From: Macropodus opercularis
Lineage: Eukaryota > Chordata > Actinopteri > Anabantiformes > Osphronemidae
Direction of reading: 5' to 3'
Length of the DNA: 64,000 nt
Assembly (NCBI GenBank): GCA_030770545.1
Contig: CM061099.1
Coordinates: forward strand, 11,346,001 to 11,410,000
Shown here: positions 44,795-56,670 of the stretch, piece after piece
How positions within the stretch are numbered: the first letter of the stretch is position 1
How the letters are laid out: every line of letters starts with the position of its first letter
Notes under the pieces: generated by a model
Database searches by the model: none
The model's input: only the letters and a program-made list of their open reading frames with translations
What the model was told of the DNA's origin: nothing
Translations under genes and position numbers: made by a program

Positions 44795-47716
44795 AGTTGG
44801 CTCCTCCGTGTACAAACATAGCAACACAGGGACACAATAATTAATGGCCATGTTTGTCTCTCGCCTCACTATTGGCACGCCAAGATCTGAGCTGGAGAAT
44901 ATTCATGAGGAAAAGCCTGTGGCCAGATCAGCCAGAGGAGGGACAATAAATAAATAAAGACAAAAACTGAATACAAGTATTGAAGGAGAGCTGAAGAGGT
45001 GGCAGTGATGGTGCTTTACCTCTCATTTCACTTTATTTCATGTTAGTCTTTAAGACGACTGTAGCCTTGGCTTTGAAATCCATACCAGGATGCTGTAATG
45101 AAAAATGTTTCTTTTATCATTTCAAATCCTGCAATGCATGATTTATCCACCTGAATTTTAACACTTCAGTTATTTCACTTTTATTTGATGCTCTTTAGTT
45201 TGAGATGCTGACTTCAGTCAGACAATGTTGTAGTCACTGCGTTCGCCATGAAGATGATTAAGGTCTCGGCAGCTTCACTTTAGTGCATTTTGGATCTCTA
45301 GATCTGCACCCCACCCGGTATATTTAATGAATGAGTCTAAACGAGTGATGCTAGACTTGAAGGTGAGTATTGTGTGGCAGTTACCAGAGAATCGTGGTCC
45401 ACTCATTAGAAGTTTAAGTCTTCTGCAAGCCCACCGTTTTATAGTTTTGAGATCCATCATTCAAACATTTTTATTGTTTTAGCTACAGATTCTGACAAGA
45501 GGTTCAAACTGGTTCTGGTTCAGTCATGATACTTTGGCATTTTGAAGTGTTGGTGGATTGACGATGGAGTTTAGAAGACCACAGAGTAGATTTCTACTGC
45601 CCCTGTGGATCCTCTGTGTAATCACACCACTGACTTTTGTCATTTGCGTAAAATACAGTTAACGGTATCAAACTCAAACACACAGTGACATTTTTTTTTA
45701 TTCTTTGCTGTTGTGATTTGCTTTACAGTATGTTTAAAAAGAGCAACGGTTTAAAATCATATTTCACATAGTTACTGTTTTGTTGTCTTAAGTGCCATGT
45801 TTTGCCATCTGTGCTGTTTTGGAGCTTATTTAGTCAAAATGAACAACCCTAACCCACCTCAGGACAAGTCAGTAAAGAAAAAACAAATATGATGGAAAAA
45901 ATAAATGTTTTGAGTAAACACTCGAAGTCTAACCATGATGAAGTATCTCTGTGATTTCTGGCAGCTTCTGATAAACTAAAGTCTGACTTGTATCTGGTCC
46001 GGTGATGCGTCAGCTTGACTGAGAATTTCAGATTTCAAAATGTCAAGGTCACAGATTTTTTTAAAATTAGTTTTGCATAAAGATTTCACTTTAAATTCAT
46101 TACAGGTCGTAATTCACCTGATATGTGCAGACTGAGAAACTGTATGAATATAAGGCATTTGATAAAGGCTATTTTTTATATTGCCAGATAAGAAAAACCA
46201 TGTTCATTGTTTTTTCCTTTGTGTTAATTTGCACACCCACCCACCCCAGTAATAACATTTAAGCAGTCATCTGTGATTTAGCCTAAGCGGCCTCCTCCAG
46301 CTGCAGCTGAGTAGGAGGTGTAGCTTGCTAACAGCTCATTCGCGAATTAAGGTTTTTTTGTGGGGCGGGTTAAAATTTGAATGTTAAACGAGTGGCTTTT
46401 TTTTCTGAAACATTTGAGTTGCACTACATGCTCCCTTTATTGATGAGTACTTCCTTGAATCAGGACATTCATTATGCCATGAGTCCCTTCCTGTGTCTGT
46501 TTGTGTGTATATATATATACACACACAGTTTCCCAGCATCAAATTGCTGTGAACTAAAATGGTTCTTCCTTTTTCCTTTTCAAAACTTATTTTACAGATT
46601 AAAGGACTGACGTGAACAACCTAATGTTTTTTTTTTTTGTTGTTTTGTTAGTTTGTATTCATATTCCTTCGCTCACAACATACTGTCATAGCTTCAGTCT
46701 TTGTCTGGGGAAGAGACTTTGTATTAAGCAGAAACATGTTTTTACATGTTAGAATATAAAGTGCTAGGTAGCAGTTCAATGTTTGGAAGGAAGATGCAAC
46801 ACTCCCATTTTTTTGTTTTTTGTCATTAAGTTTTTAACAGAATATGCAGACATATTGCAAAAAATATCTGACAATCATCAGGGTTTCTTTTGTAGTGAAT
46901 TATGAGGTGAGTTCCTTGACTGGCAGATGGTTTTAAAATGTCACTGTTGGGTTTTGTTCCCCCACTTAGTCTGGTTTTCAGAATAAAAGACGATTTCCTA
47001 TCTGCACAATGTTCATTCTCTACAAACAAATTGCCTGTTGCCTCACAATGCATCTCACAGACATTGCAAACATATGGTACCAAACAAATCAAGGTTACTC
47101 ATGTTCATTAACGTCTTAACGCCTGCATATGCTCCATCCTTATATTTGTCTTGATATTCATTTTCCTGTAAACCCACACTGGAAGGGCTCCCTGTGTTAC
47201 TCTTTTACCTCATATGGCATTCTCTGACCTTATTGACTAATCTGCTGTGGCCATGGAAAGAGGGCAGTGCACGTGTACAGCTCTGCTCCTTACAAGGAGT
47301 TGATTCTCAGAGGTTCAAAATCCTTCACACTGCTTGATTTTACTCCCAAAAAACCCTCTCAACTTATCTGAACCTTATACAGGTCGGCGATATAGTCTGT
47401 CTAAACGGAACATCAGACTTGTTTCGAATAGCAACGTTACGGTTCCTCAGCTGTCCAGCAGAGCACTAGTTCATCTTAACTGACGACAGGCAAAATGTTA
47501 CAAAACACAAATGTTTAATAAATGTTTACCAGGCCAAAGCTAAACAAAGTCCATAGATAGTTTAATAGAAAACAACCACGTCAGGTTGTCACATGTCTTG
47601 TCCATCACATGGAGGCAAACACAAAAACAGTGATAGTTCCCAGACTTCTTTTGTCGCCTCCCCAGTAACTGTAGATTAGATTCCGACCTTGTCTTCATAA
47701 TCAAATGAACGTGAAT
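44795..47716 (+). other. dnajc14: dnajc14 3' UTR and intergenic sequence
   Basis: Tandem polyadenylation signals (AATAAATAAATAAA at 44945-44958) give a short 3' UTR; further AATAAA copies around 45900 would extend it. No coding exon was found between here and inpp1. A 26-base palindrome at 46502-46527 (TGTGTG, alternating TA, CACACA) could extrude as a cruciform. Confidence 0.45.
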
Positions 47717-48064
47717 TTTATTTATTTGCATGTGCTTTTGCACATAAAAGCTTTTAAAAAGCTGTTAAATCTGAAAAAAACAATGCATGAAAATCTGTAT
47801 TGCTGCCAATTATTGACCATCTCAGGGTCTAATAATAATAATAGTAATCAAAAATGGATTCAAATGTGTTTTATGGAAATTATGTTTGTTTTCACCTAAG
47901 AATCTGTGGCTTTAAAAAAATCTCTCTCCCATATATATATATAGGGTTAATAAAATAAAACTAAAGTAAACTATAAGTAAAATATTTCTCAAACATCTTC
48001 CCTCGAACATAAAAATACTATGTCTGCAAACATAACTGCTTCAGGCTGGGCTCACTACATCCAA
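47717..48064 (-). other. inpp1: inpp1 3' UTR
   Basis: Downstream of the inpp1 stop on the minus strand. A minus-strand AATAAA (plus TTTATT at 47717-47722) gives a UTR of about 350 bases. dnajc14 and inpp1 are convergent. Confidence 0.45.
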
Positions 48065-50215
48065 CTACATCTTTCCTTTCATAGCCCTGATGACGCTGTT
48101 GAGCTGAGAACAGTCCCAATACGCCACCAGGCCTCCTTTATTAGCCCAGCAGTCAGCTCCTTTGCACTCAGCATTAGGCTGGTGATAAGTCAGTTCGGTT
48201 TGATGGTCCTCTGCCCCACAGCTGGACTGCAAAGTCTTGTTCAGGTCCACCACGCCCCCCCCGAGGGCTTGGAGAAGGGCGTGAGGGGCGCAGGAATCCC
48301 ATTTAAAGGTGCTGCCTTCGGACAGGACGTAGACGTCTGCCAGGCCCTGAATGACACACAGGATCTTGTAGCCGGCCCCAGAGGCGTACTTCACGTTGGC
48401 AGGGCCACACAGAGAGATCAGGGTGTCCTTTACTACCTGTTTCTCACTGGAGCTCAGCACTGCAGAGAGACCTTGCCCCCTTTTGGATTCATCTTTGGGC
48501 CGGGGCAATGAGCAGACGTTGACGTCTCCACAAGACACGCCCCAGAAATGTTTCCCTCTCCAGCTGTGAATGCAAACACGCAGTGAGAAACAGTGAGAAT
48601 CCTTTAGACTCCAGACCACCAATCACTGAGCAGCTTAAATGTAAAGCAGGAGAAAAGAGAGTTGAGTAAAGTAGATCACTTAATATCCTGATGTGTTTTT
48701 TTGCATGTTTAGGATTTGCACCAAGCCAGTGGACTACGAGAGAAGCTCATACGTCATAGCTCGTGGTGGACATTGAGGTTTGCTTTGTGCTGCCGTCTTA
48801 TGTCCTCTCTGCTGAACACGTTTTGTAAATCTGGCACTTCTTCATTTCCCCTTCTGTCATTTCAGTGACACTTCCCGGAGAGGAAGGCTCAAGCTTTTGT
48901 GGCTTATTAAGCTTTATTTTAGACACTTGGTGACTCAGCTCATGGTCTCTGTACTTTCTTCTTGTTTGCAGTAGCTCACTACACTAATATTTGAAGGAAG
49001 GCTTTTGTTTAATGTCTACTTTGCTATAGGAGCTAAACAATCTTTACACACTGTACAATAAAATATTTACACTTCAGAAATCTACAGCATACATGTTTAG
49101 CACAGCGGTGACCAAACACTGTAAAAAAATAATACAAGCATTTAATACACCCTCTATATTCTTTCTTTTGCTTTCACTTACCCTCCACCTGCCGGATCTT
49201 TGTGATTGAACGGCTGGTTGATGACGCCCATGACAGGCTTCCCTGTGCTCCGCAGGTAAACCCCGATCAGAACCAGAGCACAGTGCAGACCTGAAGGACG
49301 CAGGTGGCCCTCCTCCAGCACCTCCTCTCGACCTTCTATGTACTGGCTTGTGGCATCTTGATAAACAGCGGAGACAACAGTTCAGCTCCGCTTCAGTGTC
49401 ACCAAAGCAGAGAGGAGAACAGAAAGCCTTTCACCTATGGGGTCGATCCAGATGCCGAGCTCAGAGGGGCTGAGAGGCACCACCAGACCGTCCGTGCTGG
49501 TGTCGATGGTTGCCGGGTTTTGGTGGATGGCTTGAGCCAGTAGAGATGCTGCCGTGTGATCGCCATCCAGCACCGTGGCCAGCAGCGCCGCGGTCTCCTG
49601 CTCCGTACCGCACACGGTGACTGTCACGCTCTCTCCTGGTGTCACACAGTCATGGGTCACTGATTAGTTTACTCGCTGATGTGTTGTGTTTGGATTTGGA
49701 ATTAATGACATCATCTTTAATGTGTGGCTCAAGTGTATTATTAGTACTTCTGACAACTGCTACTATCATTAGTTATGCAGCTCTGCTGCCTGTGCACGAC
49801 TCTGGCTGATGTCAAACACATGGTTCATATGAGTGACACTTGAATCTGATAATTACCAAGCCCATTTTCAAACTTGTTTGACTCCTCTCCACGTATGAAG
49901 TCAGCCATTTCAGGAAACTGCACAGAAGCACACACACAGCAAAAAACAAAACGAACACAGTTTAGTTTCTGTGTCCTCATACAGGCCACTCCTCAAACCA
50001 ACGTTTCATACCTTAGCACCAACGTCATGTCGGATCATCTCCTGAATCACCACGTCCGCAAGCGTCTTGAAGTCCTGGACAAACTTCTTGTTCTTGTCAT
50101 CTCCGGTCTTCTCTTGCACGAGAAGCTGAAAGAGAGGAGCCTCCTGTCTGCAGACCCGAGCCACATTAGCCGCTTTCTCTGCCACCTGCAGCAGCAGCCT
50201 CAGCAGATCAGCCAT
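48065..50215 (-). CDS. inpp1: Inositol polyphosphate 1-phosphatase
   Basis: Exons 50215-50012, 49917-49857, 49635-49435, 49356-49182 and 48563-48065 give 379 residues (human 399). The start MADLLRLLLQVAEKAANVAR matches the family and lies three bases after an acceptor (CACTTCAG|GC). Metal-site motifs of the lithium-sensitive phosphatase superfamily are present: DFKTLADVV, GEES, WIDPIDAT (the last split by an intron), and FKWDSCAPHA near the C-terminus. It removes the 1-phosphate from Ins(1,4)P2 and Ins(1,3,4)P3 in the cytosol and is inhibited by lithium. The gene is convergent with dnajc14. The human orthologue sits on 2q near NAB1, whereas here it neighbours nab2. Confidence 0.93.
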
Positions 50216-51409
50216 GCCTGAAGTGAGGAGAGGTACCAGGATTTAGTCAACACAGACAGGGAAAGTGTGTGAGAGAGAAGAAAGAAGATGAGGCAGGTCA
50301 TAGTCACACTCACTGAGCTATTTATAGCCATAAAATTAAAACAGGGCATTTCTGAAAAAAGACGAGAGGGAGGGATGTGGGTTTAGGTGTGTTTGCATGT
50401 GAGCCATCAGACTCTGGGTGAAGTCAAATGCCCGATGAATTTTACTGCTTACAATTTTCCATCCAAACAACTTCACTATTGTTAATATTCAAATCAAATC
50501 ACACGGTGACAACGTGAGTTCTGCGAAATATTAGTAAGCTCTGAGAAATGCTGCAGTACCTGTCTGCTCACAACAGCTAGCGAGAAAATGACACTGTAGC
50601 CAACTTTGCTTCAGTAGCTGTTATGAGCCCCGAAGCAAAAAAGGCGACGGGGTCGGGTCTTAGCAAATGAAATGCAGCAAAGGAATTTAAACACCGGAGG
50701 GAGAAAAAAAACCATGAAATGAAACCTCACCAAACCCAGGGTTCACGCCGCGTCTTGTCTTTCCTCTCGTCCGTCCGCTAAACAGTCCGATTATTTAGCG
50801 CGACGAGTCTCGGTTTCGGTAAAATAGCGGATTCGAGGCTCCCAATTAACACCGAACAGCGTCCGCTCGGGTTCATTTACGTCAGTGCGAGTTTCCTACT
50901 GAAAGGAAGGGCGGACCGTCCTCTCACGTCTAGGACGACGCGCACAAGGTGCGGACAGCAGCGCAGCCGCAGCAGACACGGTTCCTGGTACAAGGAGCCG
51001 ACACCAGGAAGCGGCGCCGCGGTGCGTTCAGGTGCAAATCAGACAGTTGAGGGTTGTTTTCATTTCGAAACTTAGTAGTGGATTGCAATTTACAAACGAA
51101 GTGGTATTGCCAGAGGAAACATTAAGAACAAACGTGAAGGCATATGAGTTAATAAACAGAACAGAAAAACACTGTGGGATTTAGAGACACACGAAAAAGT
51201 CAAATTCGCTATTTCCTTCTTGTTTTATTTTATGCTTTCATAGTAGATATACATTTGCTCAGACGTAGAAACATTCGAAATATACTTACAAATGCGCACA
51301 TATTCAATCAAAATAGAAAATACCAAATAGCACATTTGTACACAAAGGTGACGTAATCTATCATGGGCCGTATAGGACATATGTATACAAGGGTGACGCA
51401 ATCCTCCGT
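50216..51409 (-). other. inpp1: inpp1 upstream region / promoter
   Basis: The acceptor before the start codon shows that a non-coding exon lies upstream. A GC-rich, CpG-rich block at 50740-51035 is the likely promoter. No coding exon. Confidence 0.4.
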
Positions 51410-51414
51410 GGGCC
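51328..51414 (+). repeat. Imperfect tandem duplication immediately upstream of tRNA-Arg
   Basis: Two copies of about 42 bases, 51328-51369 and 51373-51414 (45-base period), match at roughly 80% of positions. Each contains a TGACGYAA element and ends in GGGCC; in the second copy this GGGCC is the first five bases of the tRNA. It looks like a local duplication of the 5' flank and first bases of the tRNA gene. Confidence 0.7.
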
Positions 51415-51482
51415 AGTGGCGCAATGGATAACGCGTCTGACTACGGATCAGAAGATTCTAGGTTCGACTCCTGGCTGGCTCG
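51410..51482 (+). tRNA. tRNA-Arg (anticodon ACG)
   Basis: The 73 bases fold into a cloverleaf: acceptor stem GGGCCAG pairs with CTGGCTC, anticodon stem TCTGA/TCAGA with loop CTACGGA (anticodon ACG), T arm CTAGG TTCGACT CCTGG (one U-G pair). The internal A box (TGGCGCAATGG) and B box (GGTTCGACTCC) are intact, and a TTTT polymerase III terminator begins at 51485. It matches the standard vertebrate tRNA-Arg-ACG except for a base in the T stem. No intron. Confidence 0.95.
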
Positions 51483-52852
51483 AGTTTTGAGTTTAGCAGT
51501 TGTGGACGTTTTCGGCACCAACTCGTCTCAGACGTTATTTATGGAAAAAGGAAGAACAAAGCCAATGTTAACGTGAATAAATGTTTCTCGTGTGTGTGTA
51601 AAATCAAACTAGTGTAGCTTCATATACTACAGTTTTGCTGCCTTCTTTCCTCTATAACTCGGAAAATCGAGAGATGCAAACACAGGAGGTAACAGTTTAG
51701 GAGAGAATGTCGAACTATGTGGCGTATATTTACAGGACTCACTGCCCTGAGATACTAGGTCATCTCCTCAGTGAGACGCAGTGAACGTGACTTTGACCGG
51801 TTGTAATATTATCTATGTTGTAATATTTATTTAGACTCTGAATCCAGCGACCTGAGTCCAAATCTGCGTTTATTACGTCATAAATGAATCAATACCCCAA
51901 TTCAAATACCGCTTTAAAGTCAAATGACGCCTGGATTTTACACTTTCAATTGCATTCACAGTACAACAGTAAAAAAAATGATGCTTGTAACTCTGTGGGT
52001 GCTATAAGTAATGTGGTTGAGATTTGTACCTCAGAATTACTACATTACTTCTCTTAATTTTCATCAGCTGTCAATCTCCACTCAGCTGCTACACGGACCC
52101 AGACTGGATCAAATACACTGAACAAAGTTGAACGGTTTCATGTCACGGAGACCTGTCACAGTGAAGGAAACATCTGTTCACTGACGCCGGTGGACAGGTA
52201 GTCAGTGATGAGACAGTGACCACAGACCAATTTATAGGGATAATCTACAGTGTTTAAACCTAGGGGTCCGTTTAATTTACTATCATAGAGTATGTACTGT
52301 ATTGTGTACATGAAATGTGACATGTGAAAGTCATAATGTCTCTAATGTGTCGTCTAAAAACTATAACATATAATGTAACATATCAAATTAAAGTATATTT
52401 GATAAACACATTGCTTTATGGTGGTATTTACCATTATTTCAGCTCATAGTAGCATAATAGTTATCAACAATATGGAAAAATATAGGATTCATATTATCTG
52501 GAGTACACTAAATACACAGAAGATAGATCCATGATATAACAGCACACACACACTAGGACAAATGGAAAAGCCAGACCGCAGCTAAGTGACATTCAAGAAG
52601 ACAAAATGGCTTTTGGTCAGCGCACTGACCACTGACGCTCATTAGCTGTGCATTACTGGACGTACTGCACAGTAGTGCTCCCAGTAAACTGGGAGAGGCA
52701 ACATCAGTCGCACTTAGGATTTTGATTTCACAAGACTACTGTTTCTTCAGATGGAGGTAAGGATGAGGCATTTCAAATAGCATTGACTTTATTAGTCTTA
52801 TATCTGTATATATGTAGATGTAAATTACTTGTTGCAGGTCTCAAAAGGGAGT
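51483..52852 (+). other. Intergenic and 5' region of the S100 gene
   Basis: AT-rich sequence with no coding exon. A donor-like GATGGAG|GTAAGGAT near 52756 and the acceptor GTTGCAG at 52837 suggest an untranslated S100 exon 1 ending at 52756, the usual S100 gene layout. Confidence 0.4.
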
Positions 52853-53465
52853 ATGTCGGAACTGGAGAGTTGCATGGTCACCATCATTCAAGTGTTTCGC
52901 AGACACTCGGGTCAGAAGTGCAAGTTGAAGAAAGCAGAGCTTAAAGGACTCATCAACAACGAGATGGGTCATTTCATAAAGGTATGGTGTAAAAGCGATA
53001 ATCAATATTTGTAGTGTCACAGTAACTTGGAAAACCAACTCAAATCAGCCAGTTTCAGAGCAGTTAAAATGTGGATACTTTAGGAATGCATACAAAAAAA
53101 CAAGAAAGAAATCAGAGTTAGTTGTTGATTTATCTGTCAGGCCAACCTTGATCAATAAATAATGATCAATTAATGATTTAATGTGTGTTTTTGACAAGAC
53201 GTTTGGATGAAATTAGTACAAATTTGCCACAGACACTCAACTTCAACAGCTCATACGTTTGCAGAAAAAAATATTTACAAATGTTTTCAACTTTCCTTTA
53301 ATTTCTTTTCCTGATCACCAGAAAATCAAAGACAATGAAACTCTGGATGCGCTTTTTGCGGACCTCGACCAGAACGGAGACCTGGAGATTGACTTCAAGG
53401 AGTTCATGGCCCTCATCGCCATGGTGACCTCAGCATGCAATGAACTTAATTATAAACATCATTAA
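52853..53465 (+). CDS. S100 family calcium-binding protein (S100B-like) with shortened first loop
   Basis: Coding exons 52853-52981 and 53322-53465 give 90 residues, split between the two EF-hands as in all S100 genes. The start MSELESCMVTIIQVFRRHSG and helix II (KLKKAELKGLINNEMGHFI) are closest to S100B. The C-terminal canonical loop DQNGDLEIDFKE has all oxygen ligands, followed by FMALIAMVTSACNEL. The first, S100-specific loop is SGQKCKLKKAE: 11 residues rather than 14, lacking the EGD segment, so this site should not bind calcium normally. S100 proteins are dimeric Ca2+ sensors of the cytosol or extracellular space. It could be a diverged s100b or a teleost-specific S100 paralogue. Confidence 0.88.
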
Positions 53466-53514
53466 CGGTTTGCATGGAAACTAATGTCTGAAAATAATTA
53501 GTTAGCAGCACATA

Positions 53515-53520
53515 AATAAA
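53515..53520 (+). terminator. Polyadenylation signal of the S100-like gene
   Basis: AATAAA 50 bases after the S100 stop and only 20 bases before the stop codon of the convergent thioesterase gene. Confidence 0.7.
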
Positions 53521-53539
53521 GGCTGTTTGTTTGTCACAT

Positions 53540-56500
53540 TTAAAGTCTGGAATAGCTGACTCGTAGATTCCTGGCCATAAAGTCCAGCACCTTCTTCCAG
53601 GCATCTTCCTGGGCGGCAGCATGAGGTGCAGGGTGACCTCCCCAGACAGTCATCACTGCAGGAGAAACACAGTCATCATCAAACGACATTACGCATGATA
53701 TTACGTAATGTAATGACAGCACGTTTACAGCAGGATTGGACAGCTGTTGAACAGGGCTCACGTTTCTTTGGTTTGATGCTCCACATGGACATCCTTGAAT
53801 TTGGGGCATATGATGGTTCAATGAGGTGACCAGCACCAGGGTACGACAGGCGAGTGAACAGCTCTGATTTACCTGCAGCCCGCAAAGTCTCCTCGATCTG
53901 AGGACCAGCACCACAGTATAAAAATGATCGTCCACACCGAGTCTGCACACTTACATTCAGGACTAATACAGCATAAGTCTACCAGGTTTGCATTCTCTGT
54001 GCTCGCGCAGCTGAGGTCATCTTCACCCACAATGTACATTAACGGGCATTTGAGGTTCTCTATCTGCAAACACACAACAGATTACTACAGTAATATTCCA
54101 CCATAAGTTTAGTACATCTGTATGCGGTGGTGTCTCAGGAGGACGGGGAGTCTTACATCACCTTCACTAGGCTGCCAGGGATAATGTTAGCAGGCAAGGA
54201 AACATTTTTAAAACTGACATGTTCTTGATCATCATACAGCCAATATGTCTGGACCCTAAAGGTGAGAAGAAACAGGGAAAGACACATCACTTATTCTTTA
54301 GACACAGTTGAAACTAAAACCTATTTCTTGCTTGTTTTTCTGCTAAGGTCTTTATCTCTCTGGCTGAGCCTATGTCTACAAGCTACAGACCTCTCACATA
54401 ATATACTGTACATACTGTATCATGTAAGATATTAGACTATATCAGTTATGACCATTTACCTTGCAAAGTCCTCAGTCCTGCCATCTGAATCTGAGAGCTT
54501 GCTCACACTTCCCACTGGGCCATTGATACAAATTAAACAAGACGGCTAAAGAGGCGAAGGATGAACATGTCACTATTATTCTTCCATTTATGCACAAACA
54601 TGAACTTGGTATTATTGACTTTTCATATACAAACTGCGTTTATGCTGATCAAAGGAGACGTACATTGACATCAATCTGCATGGCAAGCCGTAAACTCAGA
54701 TAGGTTCCAAACGACAGACCGATGATCCCAATCTTGTCTCCACACACCTGTTTATGAGCTTGTAGGAAATGGAAAGCTGACTGTCCAAACAAGAATGAAT
54801 CTGTGTGGGACACATACCTACTAGAGAATGAAACGAGCGTTGTACAGAATGAACCACGGTCTGGTTTTATCCTACCTTGAAGTATGAATCACCAACATTC
54901 ATGCTGTTTTTTGGACCAGGTAAGTCTTTGTGTCCTATATAGGCAATGGCGAAGCTTGCATAGCCTCTGGACGCTAACAGGGCAGAGCGGTATTCTACCA
55001 GCCCTCCGCCCATTCCCCACAGGTCCAGCATGGCTGGAAACGGGCCTGGGCCTACGGGGAATCAGCGCAGTTGACGCAGTTCAGTGGGCACAATCCTAAA
55101 ACCTGTGAGTGAACGCGTCACATCGTCTGCTCACCTGGAGGTAAGAATAACGTGCCTACGAGTCCATTTTGGCGAATTTCTGTTCTCCTTACACCTGGTG
55201 CCATGTACCAGCGCTCTGCTGTTACCGCTGCCAGCTCAGTGCTCTGTCCCGCTCTGGGACACACATGGCCCTCCAACAAGGATATGTGTACTACGTATGG
55301 AGTCTCTACATTTTTTTTCCGTAATCTGCAACAAAGAGTGCAGTTCAGCACAGTGTGGGCAAAAGCACCCGTCATGGTACGATACCAGATCTGTTTCTGA
55401 GTGTCACTGCTTGCCTCAAGCCCTCTCTTCCCCCAGGAGCAGGCGTTAGTCCCCAGAACAGTCCCATCGGTTCGCAACCCACATACGTTCCCCCGAGTGA
55501 ATGATCCCTGGTCACTGTTCAAGGGACAAAGAACCACAGCAAGGAGAAGGTGAATGATAATATGCAAAGATTAATAAAAGCTGAATATCTGATATGAAAG
55601 TCATGGAAATGGTTTAGGTTGCATACAAACTAATTATGGAGGTTTCTAACATTTATTGCAGCAATTTTTGTGCAGCCTGGCTGTTGTTGATAAGATGTTG
55701 AACACAGTGCTGCTCAGTGTAACTCACAGCTGACGGTGCCATCTGCGTCTGTAGTATAATGGGCGTGTGCCTCCCACTGGTCTCCATCCTCACAGTGCAT
55801 TTTTGAACACACAGTAACCGGACAGAGTGGTGGTAGGAAATGACCCTCGATGCTGATCTGTTCATCTATGAGGGCACGGACGGGAGCAGCCGTCAGCAGA
55901 GGGGAAGCTCTACCGCTGCTCTTCCACCGAGCTGCTCCTGCACAAAATGAAAATACTCTTAATCTTATGTAATCACATGTACAGTAACAATGGCTTGACT
56001 TTGGCTTCTTCTTTACCATGAATATACAGCTTCTGCAATCATTTACTCTGGTTATCTTGTGATCTTCCATGATGCCAGCGTTACTGAGCTGCCTGTACAC
56101 GTCCTCTTTGTGTGTGTGGTTGTATGAATATTCCTGCCTTTGGGCAAATCTTGATTTCACTCATTTCACAATCAGTGATGTGGTTTACAAATGCTCAGAA
56201 GCTATCAGTGTTGCATTATTTACACATCCGACCTTTTGAAACTCCAGACCGGAGGGATAACAGGTAACAAATCAAGCCCTGCTGAAAGTGTGTTACGAGT
56301 TACAGACTATGAACAAGTTACTGAATACATTTACAGACCATTTTAAACGTACAACCTCAGGGACTCAGTGCCTGCTCCCCATCAACTCATAAGTGAGACA
56401 TAACATTCCTTAGTTTGAAACTACAAGGAAAATCTCTCTGATCACCACACGACACCGATGAAAACATTGAACTAAACAACTGTTACACAATATATATATT

Positions 56501-56670
56501 ACTCAAAGCAGAGTCATTCTACAGTACATCACAATCAGCTTTTTGTGTCATAAACCTGCAGCACAGTCAAGTCTGACACAAGCCCTCTAATTAACACAGC
56601 ACACACACTTACCCACAGCATGGTGCAAACCTGCCAACATCCTGTGTAAAGCTGAGCCTGCGATCCTCAT
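53540..56670 (-). CDS. Acyl-CoA thioesterase of the ACOT1/2/4/6-BAAT family, mitochondrial type
   Basis: Eleven exons: 56670-56613, 55937-55728, 55514-55415, 55325-55135, 55051-54876, 54780-54664, 54545-54460, 54255-54162, 54063-53983, 53897-53762 and 53655-53540; 454 residues. Residues 1-40 (MRIAGSALHRMLAGLHHAVG...) are basic, Ser/Ala/Leu-rich and lack acidic residues, like a mitochondrial presequence. The N-terminal thioesterase/BAAT domain (RALIDEQISIEG, GGTYVGCEPMGLFWGL) precedes an alpha/beta hydrolase with nucleophile elbow GLSFG (Ser268), acid VGEDDL (about Asp360) and His395 in YPGAGHLIEP. Serine rather than BAAT's cysteine favours acyl-CoA hydrolysis over bile-acid conjugation. The third intron uses a GC-AG boundary (GAG|GCAAGC). 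Which teleost acot this is cannot be decided. Confidence 0.88.

Noticed and set aside
48020..48511. 163-codon plus-strand frame
   Set aside because: Exact antisense shadow of the inpp1 last exon.
55118..55567. Long continuous frame (149 codons) through two thioesterase exons and the intron between
   Set aside because: The conserved GCEPMGLFW block lies in a different frame; the long frame arises from reading through the GC-AG intron.
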